Positions 1-7,923 of a stretch of DNA of 11,973 nt are shown here, piece after piece. Below the pieces are notes generated by a model. The model saw nothing but the letters and a program-made list of their open reading frames with translations, was not told the DNA's origin and searched no databases. The DNA is from CAZSPL01 sp964608735 (lineage in GTDB: Bacteria; JAJVIF01; JAPKYR01; CAZSPL01), in assembly GCA_964608735.1 (NCBI GenBank), contig CAZSPL010000111.1:1-11973 (forward strand), read 5' to 3'. The position numbers and the translations under genes were made by a program. Position 1 is the first letter of the stretch, and every line of letters starts with the position of its first letter.

Positions 1-17
1 GATGCTGGATTTTTCAT
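1..17 (-). CDS. 5' end of an unidentified gene, cut by the window edge
   Basis: On the minus strand an ATG at 17-15 opens a reading frame starting Met-Lys-Asn-Pro-Ala before the window ends. It is preceded by AAGGAGA at 31-25, seven bases from the ATG, which is an almost ideal Shine-Dalgarno sequence. It begins 25 nt after the stop codon of the upstream propeller lipoprotein gene and runs the same way, so it is probably the next gene of the leftward unit. A Met-Lys start would suit a signal peptide, but five residues are too few to say what it encodes. Confidence 0.6.
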
Positions 18-24
18 CGGTAAA

Positions 25-31
25 TCTCCTT
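25..31 (-). promoter_or_regulatory. Shine-Dalgarno sequence of the truncated downstream gene
   Basis: AAGGAGA on the minus strand lies seven bases before an ATG at 17-15, in the short spacer after the 910-aa lipoprotein gene. This site is the main reason for calling a gene start at the very edge of the window. Confidence 0.6.
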
Positions 32-42
32 AACCCCTGGTT

Positions 43-2775
43 CTATTTCTCAATAATCCGCAGGCCGTCCGAGTAGCCCGCGCTGAAGATATAGTCGCCG
101 AGGCAGACCATCGGCCCGAACGACATGCTCTCGCCCGGGCTGTATATTTTCACCGTATGCGCCTCTTCCGCCGGGATGACATCGATGACCTCGATACCGA
201 GCTCGTTGTAGACATATGCAAATCCACCGGACAACGTCATCTCGTTTGTATATGGCATTTTTAAAAACGCTACGGTTACTGGCTGGCCGGGGTTTGAAAC
301 ATCGATTATATTCAGTCCCTCATCCGTGAGGACATAAACACATCCCCCATACTCCGCAATCCTTCGCGAATATCCGTCGACGTCCATGGAATCATAAATA
401 TGAGCCGACTGGGGCGGGTCGATATCCACGATCTTGAATCCGTAACCCCCGTCCGTCGCGAGAGCATATCCATCGCTGATGAACACGCTGTTGCACTGGT
501 CGAACCCGGTGACCGTATTGACAATATTCGCCGAGCCGGGAGTTGAGATATCGACAATATACAGGCCATCCTCCATGCCGGCGATGCAGGCGATATTCCC
601 TTCGGCGTCGACATACCAGGCTGAATCACCCGGTGTCTCAACAAATGCTACCTGTTCCGGGGTGAAGGTGTCCTGCGCGTCAATAATCATCACTCCGCCC
701 TTGACACCGTCCCATATCAAGAGATACACGTAACCGTTCTCGACATCGAGCCATCGCATCTCGCCCTGGGACATCATCAGTTTCGAGACAATCCATGTCG
801 ATGCGGGCACCGATGCATCGAGAATCGCCAGGCCCCCGTCCTGGCTCGCCGCGTAAATGTAATCCCCTTCGCCCGCGATGGCGCAGGGTGTGGGTACGAC
901 ATACGCCGACCCGGCATGGAATGCCGTTTCCGGGCTGCTCACATCGTACACCATCAGCCCTTCCCCTTCGTTTGCGGCGTATAAATAACCGTCGTGATAT
1001 TCGATGCCGCGGAAATCGTTCGGCGTCTCCAGCGAATTGATGAGCTCCGCCGACTCGGGGACGCCGACATCGAAGATATTCAGGCAAGGCGGATTGATGA
1101 GGTATGCATAAGCGGCGCCCGCCGTCGCGCCGGCTGATGCATAAGCGTCGGCAGGGACCGTATTAACCAAATCCAGTGAATCGGGCGTGGATATATCGAT
1201 TATCACGAGGAATGCGAAATTGTGGGTGCCGATATACGCATAGTCCCCGTCGAGCGCGATACTTTCAGCCGAAGGCCCCGTGTCAATCGTGTCCACGACG
1301 TGCGCCGCGCTTGCCGGGTCGACATCGACCACCGTCATCCCGGCGTTGCCGTCAGCGATGAACGCATAACCGTCCCGCACCTCGACACTTCCACACATCC
1401 CGGGGGTATCGACAGTGTTGATGACATAAGCTTCCTCGGGCGGATTCACATCGACGATGATTAACCCCGCGTTGTCCCCGGCCAAGTAGCATCGTTCACC
1501 GTCGGTTGCCAAGCCCCCGTTGGCCGAAAGCTCGGCGAGCATGTTGACGATATGCGCTTCTTCGGGCGGGTCGATGTCGAAAATCACAAGGCCCGAGTAG
1601 GGATTCGCGATATAGGCATATTCACCGGAGACGGCGATATTGACTTCATAATACGACGACAGTTCCTCGCAGAAGACGCCGTTCACCCACAGCGGGTTCG
1701 CCGGTTCGCTTATATCATATATATGCAGCCCCCTGCTGCCGCCGTGTCCGCTCGAGACATAGGCGTAGCCGTCGCCGGGACAGGTGACGTCCATCGGCAG
1801 GAAATTGAAATACGGCGGGGTTATCTCGACCGGGTCGACGGGCGTCATCGTTATTTTTACCTGGAATACCTGGCAGAGGGCGAGTTCGCCCGAATTCGCG
1901 GACGTCCCGGTAATCCTCGCTTCATAATAACCCGGTGGTGCGCCCGTGTTGTTGGTAAGCTCGACCTGCCAGTCATCGAAACTCTGCTTCGTCAATTCAA
2001 GATAATCCACGCCGCTTATCTCCGGCACGGATAATTTCACTGAATCGACATCGGCCTGCCAGTCCTTGACGACCGTACCGATTGTCCCCGATGAGCCGGC
2101 GGTGGTGAATATCACATCATCCTCGTATGGGGGCGACATCCTGTATGGTTCCTTGCAATTGCCGGGCCATGATGCGTCCACCGCGAAGGTGATTTCGTTC
2201 CAGTGGGGCGGCTGCGGGATGTAGACGAGATATTTTTGCGTATCGGCATGCCCGGATGGGAATTTCCGTTTCGGCTGGTCCTTGGCGAAGGCCATGAAGG
2301 GATTGATGTCCATGCCGCCCGCGATGTCGTGAAGGCCGGTCCAGGCATTCGCGTTGGTCAGCCTGTGCCCGTAGATGTCGGTGTAGAGAATGCCTCGCAC
2401 GTCGTAGGCGGCAACCGTCGTGGGATTGCGAAGGCTCACATCGACATCGACGACGCGAAGGTATGGGTTGAACAAATTCACGTGGATCTGGAGACAGTCA
2501 GCACATCCGGGAGGAAGCAGCCATGCGGTGATGTCGTAATGCGCCTCGGCGTTTCTCAACATCACGGCTTCGGCGGTCCAGTCCGCGGGGTCGATGGAAA
2601 TATTCCACATCCCCCACAGATAGCGGCCGGCGTCGATGGATTGTCCCGCGACGGGTTGGATGTCATCCACGCCCGGGATTGCGGGGATGCTCCCTCCCCC
2701 GGAACATGAAGTCGCGATGCAGGATACGAGCAGGAACGAGATGGTCGTTAGTACGGCCGCAAATGTCTTGCGCAT
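43..2775 (-). CDS. LVIVD-repeat (beta-propeller) lipoprotein, paralogue 1
   Basis: This is a 910-aa secreted lipoprotein. The N-terminus is Met-Arg-Lys plus a hydrophobic run, with a canonical lipobox LVSC giving C19 as the likely lipidated residue; C24 is an alternative. Residues about 48-212 form a module shared with the upstream neighbour, including GRYLWGMW, a CxxC pair at C91/C94, IPQPPHW and DASWPGNCKEPY. Residues about 213-315 look like an Ig-like linker. From about 325 to the end I count 14 repeats of roughly 42 residues on the pattern 'DGYAYVA..GLxIVDIsxPxxaxxV', the LVIVD repeat (Pfam PF08309), enough for two seven-bladed propellers. The last repeat ends right after its 'GLRII' strand, as expected if the first repeat closes the ring. 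The ATG at 2775 has AAGGAG five to six bases upstream. Ligand and function are unknown. A surface or periplasmic binding role is inferred. I see no enzyme motif. Confidence 0.95.
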   Translation of the reverse strand: MRKTFAAVLTTISFLLVSCIATSCSGGGSIPAIPGVDDIQPVAGQSIDAGRYLWGMWNISIDPADWTAEAVMLRNAEAHYDITAWLLPPGCADCLQIHVNLFNPYLRVVDVDVSLRNPTTVAAYDVRGILYTDIYGHRLTNANAWTGLHDIAGGMDINPFMAFAKDQPKRKFPSGHADTQKYLVYIPQPPHWNEITFAVDASWPGNCKEPYRMSPPYEDDVIFTTAGSSGTIGTVVKDWQADVDSVKLSVPEISGVDYLELTKQSFDDWQVELTNNTGAPPGYYEARITGTSANSGELALCQVFQVKITMTPVDPVEITPPYFNFLPMDVTCPGDGYAYVSSGHGGSRGLHIYDISEPANPLWVNGVFCEELSSYYEVNIAVSGEYAYIANPYSGLVIFDIDPPEEAHIVNMLAELSANGGLATDGERCYLAGDNAGLIIVDVNPPEEAYVINTVDTPGMCGSVEVRDGYAFIADGNAGMTVVDVDPASAAHVVDTIDTGPSAESIALDGDYAYIGTHNFAFLVIIDISTPDSLDLVNTVPADAYASAGATAGAAYAYLINPPCLNIFDVGVPESAELINSLETPNDFRGIEYHDGYLYAANEGEGLMVYDVSSPETAFHAGSAYVVPTPCAIAGEGDYIYAASQDGGLAILDASVPASTWIVSKLMMSQGEMRWLDVENGYVYLLIWDGVKGGVMIIDAQDTFTPEQVAFVETPGDSAWYVDAEGNIACIAGMEDGLYIVDISTPGSANIVNTVTGFDQCNSVFISDGYALATDGGYGFKIVDIDPPQSAHIYDSMDVDGYSRRIAEYGGCVYVLTDEGLNIIDVSNPGQPVTVAFLKMPYTNEMTLSGGFAYVYNELGIEVIDVIPAEEAHTVKIYSPGESMSFGPMVCLGDYIFSAGYSDGLRIIEK

Positions 2776-2815
2776 GTCGGTCTCCTTGTCGCTGCTCGAT
2801 GACTTTGATTTTCCA

Positions 2816-2821
2816 ATTATA
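2816..2821 (-). promoter_or_regulatory. Candidate -10 box upstream of the 910-aa lipoprotein gene
   Basis: A perfect TATAAT reads leftward at 2821-2816, about 40 nt before the ATG at 2775, in an AT-rich part of the 198-nt spacer. No good -35 hexamer lies 17 bases upstream; that region instead holds the palindrome at 2831-2846. This suggests the 910-aa gene can be transcribed separately from its paralogue, possibly with an activator or repressor. It is a consensus match only. Confidence 0.35.
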
Positions 2822-2830
2822 AATCTATCA

Positions 2831-2846
2831 CAATATTGCGATATTG
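2831..2846. promoter_or_regulatory. Palindrome beside the candidate -10 box, possible operator
   Basis: The sequence CAATAT-TGCG-ATATTG is a perfect 6-bp inverted repeat with a 4-base centre. It covers roughly -22 to -37 relative to a start site predicted from TATAAT at 2821-2816, overlapping where a -35 box would sit. That placement fits a dimeric regulator site. A short AT-rich palindrome can also occur by chance. Confidence 0.3.
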
Positions 2847-2877
2847 GGAAGGAAACGGCGCCGGGAATGTTATTTTA

Positions 2878-2915
2878 CCAATAAGGGAAGTGTACCGGTA
2901 TAAATATTTTATTGG
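2878..2915. repeat. Inverted repeat with an internal palindrome in the spacer
   Basis: CCAATAA at 2878-2884 is matched by TTATTGG at 2909-2915. The 24-nt loop holds the 8-bp palindrome TACCGGTA at 2893-2900. It lies about 60 nt beyond the stop codon of the 909-aa lipoprotein gene. It could be a weak transcript-end structure or a protein site. The stem is AT-rich and not followed by a clear T-tract in the leftward direction, so I do not call it a terminator. Confidence 0.25.
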
Positions 2916-2973
2916 GAACCTGAATGCTTGCCCCTTACGCGCGCTTTCATTGAAGTCTTGCCGGCGCGACAGG

Positions 2974-5703
2974 TCAGAGACGGCCTACCCTCAGCGAGCG
3001 CGGGATAGTGAAATAGACGTAACCACCGGATGCGACAACTTCACCGGGAATGTTCGCTTCGAACGCGCCCACTTCAAATGCCTCAGCGGGCACGGTAGCA
3101 TCGATGACATGCACCGCTCCGTGGCTCACGAACACATAGCCGCCGTCCATATACAGGTATAACCCGCCGTTACCCGAGATCGGGATGGACTTCAATAAAA
3201 TTGGTGCTTCCGGAGTATTCGCGTCAACGATATGCAGATTCCCAACCCCCATCAGATACACTGTGGAATTCGAAACCACGACTTGAAACGCGAGGTCCTG
3301 CAGGTCTAATGAATTCACGACCTGCTCCGAGCCCGGCACGGACAAATCCACAATCATCAATCCGGAATAGCCGGCCGCCAAATAACCGTAATCTCCGTCG
3401 ATGGCGATTCCGTTAACATCATCGGCGAATGGCTCGTGAGTTTTTAACAAATATGCCGATTCGGGAGGATCTACGTCGATCACGAACATCCGTCCATCGT
3501 AATCCAGTCCGTATACATAACCATCCCCCGCTGCAATATCAGTTATGGTATAGCTTAGTTCCACCGTGTTGATAAGCGATGGCTCGCCGGGATTAGCGAC
3601 GTTGAATATCTCGAGGTCATATGTCGCGACATAAGCATAATCCCCCATCGCGTCGACATCCACGGCGCTCCACCCCGCGGTATCAATCCTCGCTATCGTG
3701 TCGACGTTCTCCGGGTCTGAAATATCCATTATTTCAAGACCGTATTCTCCGGCCGCCGCATACAGGTAATCCCCCTCGATGTCCATCGCTTCGATATGTT
3801 TATATGTATTCGCCGAAGCGGTTTCATGCACCGTCTCAATCGGGTTTATATCCACAATATGGAATCCTTCTTCCTTGTCGCACACATAGGCATAGCCGTT
3901 CGAAATATCCAGCCGGCCCGGCTCACCCATTATCTCAACTGCATCGGCGAGGAATACGCTTTCTGGCTGGCTGATGTCCATTACATTCAGATGATTGACT
4001 ATGTCGGAATAACTGAAATCGGTCACGAAGGCATGGTTCCCATCGATTTCGACATACCGCGGGAAACATACATCGAAGATTGTATCGACCAGCCATGCCG
4101 TTTCGGGGGGTGATACATCGACAACCTGAAAAAAGAAACCTTCCGGGGCGACATAGGCATAGCCGTCGACCACGTCGATTCCCGACGGGTCTCCGAACGG
4201 TTCCACGCGTTTCACAATTGATGGAGCCCCGGGATTCGAAATGTCGATAATATTGAGGCCGCCCGGTGTATCATTGAATTCCCAGTCCGTGACATAAGCA
4301 GTATTCACATCAACCGAAACATCTTGCGCATAGCCTTCGGTCGGGATCTCCCCGACGAGCGCGGGCGAAGCGGGTGTTTCGATGTTGATAATTTTCAATC
4401 CACCGGACGACGCGGCGCCATCCGTCACGTATGCATACCCGGCCTGGATATCAATATGGTTCGCGCCACCCGCCAACGCGGCTGATTCAAACACAACCTG
4501 GGGGGATTCGGGATCGCTTACCGCGATAACGCCGATGCTGTAGCCGTCATCCGCGACATATGCATAGCCCTCGTCAACGGCGACCCCGCGGACGTTGCCC
4601 TCCATCTCAACCATACCCGCCCATTGCGGACTTCCGGCGTCGGCTATATTGAAAACATGCAGCCCATTCTGCCCGCATGCAAGGTATGCATAATTGCCGT
4701 CGATGCAAACGTCCTCCGGTTTAACCCCCCACCATGGGTGGGTTATATCCTCGAAATTGAACGTCGAATCCCCGGTCACGGTTATGTTTATATATCGCTG
4801 CGTCAGGAGTTGAGGCGAATCGGCGGATTCAGCGACGACCTTCACTTCATACTCCCCGGGCGGAACCTCATCCTTGTTGTGAATAACCGCAAGCCAAGCC
4901 GTGCCGCCCTCATGCGTGAGTATAATCGTATACCCCATGAAGATATCAGTCCATGGATCCGCTTCCTTCAGTTCCACGGAAATTACATCGTCCTGCCAAT
5001 CATATACGTCGACACGTATTTCGGCGGACGCGCCGAAGTGATTGTACAGAACCGTCTGCGATAACTTCTCGATCGCATACGGTTCCTTGCAGTTACCGGG
5101 CCACGATGCATCCACCGCGAACGTGATATCGTTCCAGTGCGGCGGCTGAGGAATGTATATAAGATAATTCTGAATGTCTACATGCCCGCCGGGGAAAGCG
5201 CGCGATGGTTGATCCTTCGCAAAAGCCTTGTATGGATTTATAAGGGTTCCGCCGGGAATATCATAGAGTTTATTCCACGCATCCGCGTTCGTCAGCCTGT
5301 GCCCGAAATCGTTTGTAAACAGTATTCCCCTCACATCGTGTCCGGTTATAGCAGTCGGATTTCTGAGCGTCACGTCGACATCGAGTATTCGCGTCACAGG
5401 GTCAAACGAATTTATGTTGATTCCGAGACAGTCATCGCAATCCGGCGGGAGGAGCATGCCCGTGATGTCATAATGCGCATTTAGTTCTCTGCACATCACC
5501 GGCTTTGCGGTCAGCTCGAGCGGGTCGATGAAAAAGCCCCAGATTCCCCATAAATACCTGCCGCTTTCAATTGCCGACTCATGGCATGGTCTTTCGACAG
5601 CAGGCGCGGATAGGACATCGGCCGCGCCGCTCGAACAACCGACCGAGGCGCAGGATAGCAAGGCAATCACACACATAATGACGGCAGGGATTATATGACG
5701 CAT
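2974..5703 (-). CDS. LVIVD-repeat (beta-propeller) lipoprotein, paralogue 2
   Basis: This 909-aa secreted protein is a full-length paralogue of the gene downstream. Its signal peptide has two candidate lipidation cysteines, C18 after 'ALLS' and C23 after 'SVG'. The shared N-terminal module covers about residues 46-209, with GRYLWGIW, CDDC at 89-92, HDVRGIL, IPQPPHW and DASWPGNCKEPY. A beta-rich linker follows to about 312. From about 327 to the end I count 14 LVIVD-type repeats of about 42 residues, as in the neighbour, although individual repeats have diverged much more than the N-terminal module. The ATG at 5703 has a GGAGGA Shine-Dalgarno about five bases upstream. The start lies 78 nt after the YchF-like gene, so read-through from that operon is likely. 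An envelope binding or scaffolding role is inferred; no ligand or catalytic residues are recognisable. Confidence 0.95.
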   Translation of the reverse strand: MRHIIPAVIMCVIALLSCASVGCSSGAADVLSAPAVERPCHESAIESGRYLWGIWGFFIDPLELTAKPVMCRELNAHYDITGMLLPPDCDDCLGININSFDPVTRILDVDVTLRNPTAITGHDVRGILFTNDFGHRLTNADAWNKLYDIPGGTLINPYKAFAKDQPSRAFPGGHVDIQNYLIYIPQPPHWNDITFAVDASWPGNCKEPYAIEKLSQTVLYNHFGASAEIRVDVYDWQDDVISVELKEADPWTDIFMGYTIILTHEGGTAWLAVIHNKDEVPPGEYEVKVVAESADSPQLLTQRYINITVTGDSTFNFEDITHPWWGVKPEDVCIDGNYAYLACGQNGLHVFNIADAGSPQWAGMVEMEGNVRGVAVDEGYAYVADDGYSIGVIAVSDPESPQVVFESAALAGGANHIDIQAGYAYVTDGAASSGGLKIINIETPASPALVGEIPTEGYAQDVSVDVNTAYVTDWEFNDTPGGLNIIDISNPGAPSIVKRVEPFGDPSGIDVVDGYAYVAPEGFFFQVVDVSPPETAWLVDTIFDVCFPRYVEIDGNHAFVTDFSYSDIVNHLNVMDISQPESVFLADAVEIMGEPGRLDISNGYAYVCDKEEGFHIVDINPIETVHETASANTYKHIEAMDIEGDYLYAAAGEYGLEIMDISDPENVDTIARIDTAGWSAVDVDAMGDYAYVATYDLEIFNVANPGEPSLINTVELSYTITDIAAGDGYVYGLDYDGRMFVIDVDPPESAYLLKTHEPFADDVNGIAIDGDYGYLAAGYSGLMIVDLSVPGSEQVVNSLDLQDLAFQVVVSNSTVYLMGVGNLHIVDANTPEAPILLKSIPISGNGGLYLYMDGGYVFVSHGAVHVIDATVPAEAFEVGAFEANIPGEVVASGGYVYFTIPRSLRVGRL

Positions 5704-5781
5704 TTAATCCTCCCGCTTATCCCGGCAATTTCGGGAAGCGCAGCTTTCAATGTACCCCCTTTGACGTTTACCGACAAACCG

Positions 5782-6843
5782 TCAGTTAAACCTGAAGAAA
5801 ATAACATCGCCGTCGTTGACGGTACATTCCTTCTTTTCGAGGTTGCATTTGCCGGACTCCCGCAACGCGGCGATGCATCCGCATTCCGCGAGGTCGTCGA
5901 ATGAATAAACCTCCGCGCGGACGAATCCCTTCTGTATGTCGGTATGGACTTTCCCGGCGGCTTCATAGGCATTGCAGCCGCGCTTGAGTTGTATGGCGCG
6001 CGCTTCGCTCTCGTTCGCCACATAGAATGTTATCGCGTCGAGCGACTCGTATGCCTTGCGGATTATCGAGTCCGCCGCGATCTCCTTGTAGCCGTACGAT
6101 TCGAGATACGCCAGTTTCTCGCATGGGTCTTCTATTTCGAGGAGCTCCACTTCGAGCTGCGCGGGTACTTCGATCGCCGGAATCCGCTGCATGTCGCATT
6201 CCGCGATGGCGGCATCGACCATATCCCTTTGCGTGCGGAAGTTGACGTTGACGATTCCCATCGCGGGCTTGTGCGACATGAACGCGAATGCCGAAAGAAG
6301 TTTCTCCTCCTCGGGTTTGAAGACCACCCCGCGCAGGCTTTTCCCCTCGTCGAGGCGCTCCTTTATACGCTTCAACACTTCGAACTCGGCTATGCCTTCC
6401 TTTTTACCGCGCTGTATCTCCTTCTCGAGCTTGTCCATCCGCCCCTCGACCACTTCGATGTCGCTCAGAATCAGCTCCTCGCAGAGGTCGACGACATCCT
6501 TCGCCGGATCGATATGCCCGCGCGGGTTGTATACCTTCTCGTCATAGAACGCGCGGAGCACGAGGAGCAGGGCGTCGCATGCGCGCGCGTGGCCGAGGAA
6601 TTCATCCGAAAGCGCCTTCTCCCCCGCGCTGATATTTTCCACATCGACCAGCGTGATTTCGGCCGGGGTGATTTTCTTGCTCCCGTATTCCTTCGCGATA
6701 CGGACGAGCCGCACATCGGGCACTTTCAGGTTCAGGAGGTTGACCCGTCCGCCCCTGCCGGAGCCTTCATCGGGTTTCCCGCCGAGGACGCGGAACACCG
6801 ATGTCTTCCCGGAGCCATGATATCCTACAATCGCTATTCGCAT
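5782..6843 (-). CDS. Divergent YchF/OBG-family nucleotide-binding protein (TGS, DUF933 type)
   Basis: This 353-aa cytoplasmic protein has the full YchF architecture and near-family length. A P-loop GYHGSGKT is at 7-14. 'VPDVRLVRIA' at 41-50 and 'EFLGHARACDALLLVLRAF' at 81-99 match conserved YchF stretches. A charged helical hairpin occupies about 120-175. The C-terminal YchF/TGS domain (about 270-353) has 'GKVHTDIQKGFVRAEV' and ends 'VNDGDVIFFRFN', the family signature. YchF proteins are ribosome-associated ATPases linked to translation and stress. Several motifs differ here: the G3 position usually read as DIAG is DVEN (67-70), the NVNE-type G4 is NVNF (199-202), and the P-loop lacks the usual PNVGKS. 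It may be a subfamily with altered nucleotide specificity rather than the housekeeping copy, so I give no symbol. AAAGG nine bases upstream overlaps the previous gene's stop, suggesting translational coupling. Confidence 0.9.
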   Translation of the reverse strand: MRIAIVGYHGSGKTSVFRVLGGKPDEGSGRGGRVNLLNLKVPDVRLVRIAKEYGSKKITPAEITLVDVENISAGEKALSDEFLGHARACDALLLVLRAFYDEKVYNPRGHIDPAKDVVDLCEELILSDIEVVEGRMDKLEKEIQRGKKEGIAEFEVLKRIKERLDEGKSLRGVVFKPEEEKLLSAFAFMSHKPAMGIVNVNFRTQRDMVDAAIAECDMQRIPAIEVPAQLEVELLEIEDPCEKLAYLESYGYKEIAADSIIRKAYESLDAITFYVANESEARAIQLKRGCNAYEAAGKVHTDIQKGFVRAEVYSFDDLAECGCIAALRESGKCNLEKKECTVNDGDVIFFRFN

Positions 6844-6849
6844 CGCCTC

Positions 6850-7923
6850 TTACCTTTCCGCGTGGAATATCGTGAAATAAAAATCAGTGACCGTGCCATC
6901 GCTCAGCATGCCGTTTATGAGCTTCGTCAATTCGAGCCCGGTTTCGTATTTCAGGCTGTCAAGGTCGGCCCACTTGCGTCCCTCGAGCGCCGCACGCACC
7001 GAATCGACTATCTCCGGGTGCAGCTTGTCGAGCTCTTTCGCGACGTCGTCGGATGAAACCTCCAGCGCGAACGCGAAGCGCAGCTTGCTGTAGGGCTTGC
7101 TGTCTTCGCTGAGGTTCACCATCATCTCGGGGTCCTCGAATCCGTGGTAGATGTCGGAGAACTGGAAGACGTCGCCCGTGGCCTGCTCTTTCTTCTCCGA
7201 CTCGATGAGCGTCACCGAGTTGACATTGTAATCGGAGAATGTCGTATCCATCTTCAGCAGCACGCCCCCTTCAAGATTTGCTCTCGTCTGGATTAACCAT
7301 GGAAGCCTGAACCCGTCGTATGTCTCATACATTATATCGCTGCGGAACTCTATCTCTTCCCCATTGAGCAAAAGGGTCATTTCGGTGTAGACGGGAAGGC
7401 AATCCGGTTGGCACAAATATAATTCGAATGGTGGACGGAACTCCGTCTCATCCAACGGAGTCAGCCTGATGACATCGCAGTCATCGCCATAGTAAACCGC
7501 ATACCCGATGTACTCGACGTCGTATACGGCCAGCAATGCTTGTTTCAGCGCGGGATTCGCCAGCGTAAGCGGGTCATCGCCCCGCAGCCGTATGCTTTCG
7601 AGGCTGTCCTCTGTCGGGATGGGGCTGTTCTCGATGGAGACGCGGAAATCGAACGGCGCGACATATGTTATATCCATCCCGATGGTGGGCATGTCGAGTA
7701 TCGCGAGCGCCGACAATGCATTCGATTCATCCCCCTCGATGGTCGTCTCCATCTCGGCGCGGCATGTGAATCCCGAAAGCCCTCGCGGATGCCGCGCGTT
7801 GAACATCTTGTCGAGCAGTTTCCCGGATTGCGCGTCAGCCGATGCCGCGACCGGGAGCGCGAGTACGATAAACAGTAAGAGGTATCCAGCGATGATGACC
7901 TGAAAATAGTGCTTCCCTTTCAA
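6850..7923 (-). CDS. Secreted LolA-like / FliL-like domain fusion protein
   Basis: This 357-aa protein begins at a TTG (7923-7921) behind a perfect AAGGAGG; an in-frame stop a little further upstream leaves no ATG alternative. The N-terminus is a strong signal peptide or anchor, hydrophobic at about 8-27, with an AxA-type site near A27-S28-A29. Residues about 35-240 are beta-rich, including 'GYAVYYGDDCDVIRLTP', 'ELYLCQPDCLPVYTEM' and 'FSDYNVN', and resemble the LolA/LppX-like lipoprotein-sorting fold. Residues about 267-355 match the soluble domain of the flagellar protein FliL: 'MVNLSEDSKPYSKLRFAFAL', then 'HPEIVDSVRAAL' and a final 'VTDFYFTIF'. FliL normally has a membrane helix followed directly by this domain. 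No flagellar gene is in the window, so I do not call it fliL. It heads the leftward unit, 6 nt before the YchF-like gene. Confidence 0.85.
   Translation of the reverse strand: MKGKHYFQVIIAGYLLLFIVLALPVAASADAQSGKLLDKMFNARHPRGLSGFTCRAEMETTIEGDESNALSALAILDMPTIGMDITYVAPFDFRVSIENSPIPTEDSLESIRLRGDDPLTLANPALKQALLAVYDVEYIGYAVYYGDDCDVIRLTPLDETEFRPPFELYLCQPDCLPVYTEMTLLLNGEEIEFRSDIMYETYDGFRLPWLIQTRANLEGGVLLKMDTTFSDYNVNSVTLIESEKKEQATGDVFQFSDIYHGFEDPEMMVNLSEDSKPYSKLRFAFALEVSSDDVAKELDKLHPEIVDSVRAALEGRKWADLDSLKYETGLELTKLINGMLSDGTVTDFYFTIFHAER

Noticed and set aside
2939..2968. Terminator after the 909-aa lipoprotein gene
   Set aside because: CGCGC and GCGCG can pair over only five bases with a loop of about 20 and no T-tract in the direction of transcription.
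43..5703. CRISPR-like or satellite DNA, suggested by the recurring GTCGATATC-type strings
   Set aside because: The recurrence follows the protein repeat (Val-Asp-Ile) at about 42-residue spacing and is coding; the DNA units themselves are not identical.
5720..5737. Terminator or riboswitch between the YchF-like gene and the 909-aa lipoprotein gene
   Set aside because: TCCCG/CGGGA gives only a 5-bp stem in a 78-nt spacer, with no T-tract and no known aptamer features.
5944..7056. 370-aa open frame on the plus strand opposite the YchF-like gene
   Set aside because: It is antisense to a gene with clear family motifs and runs into the next gene. It has no ribosome binding site or recognisable domain, and GC-rich codon use keeps antisense frames open.
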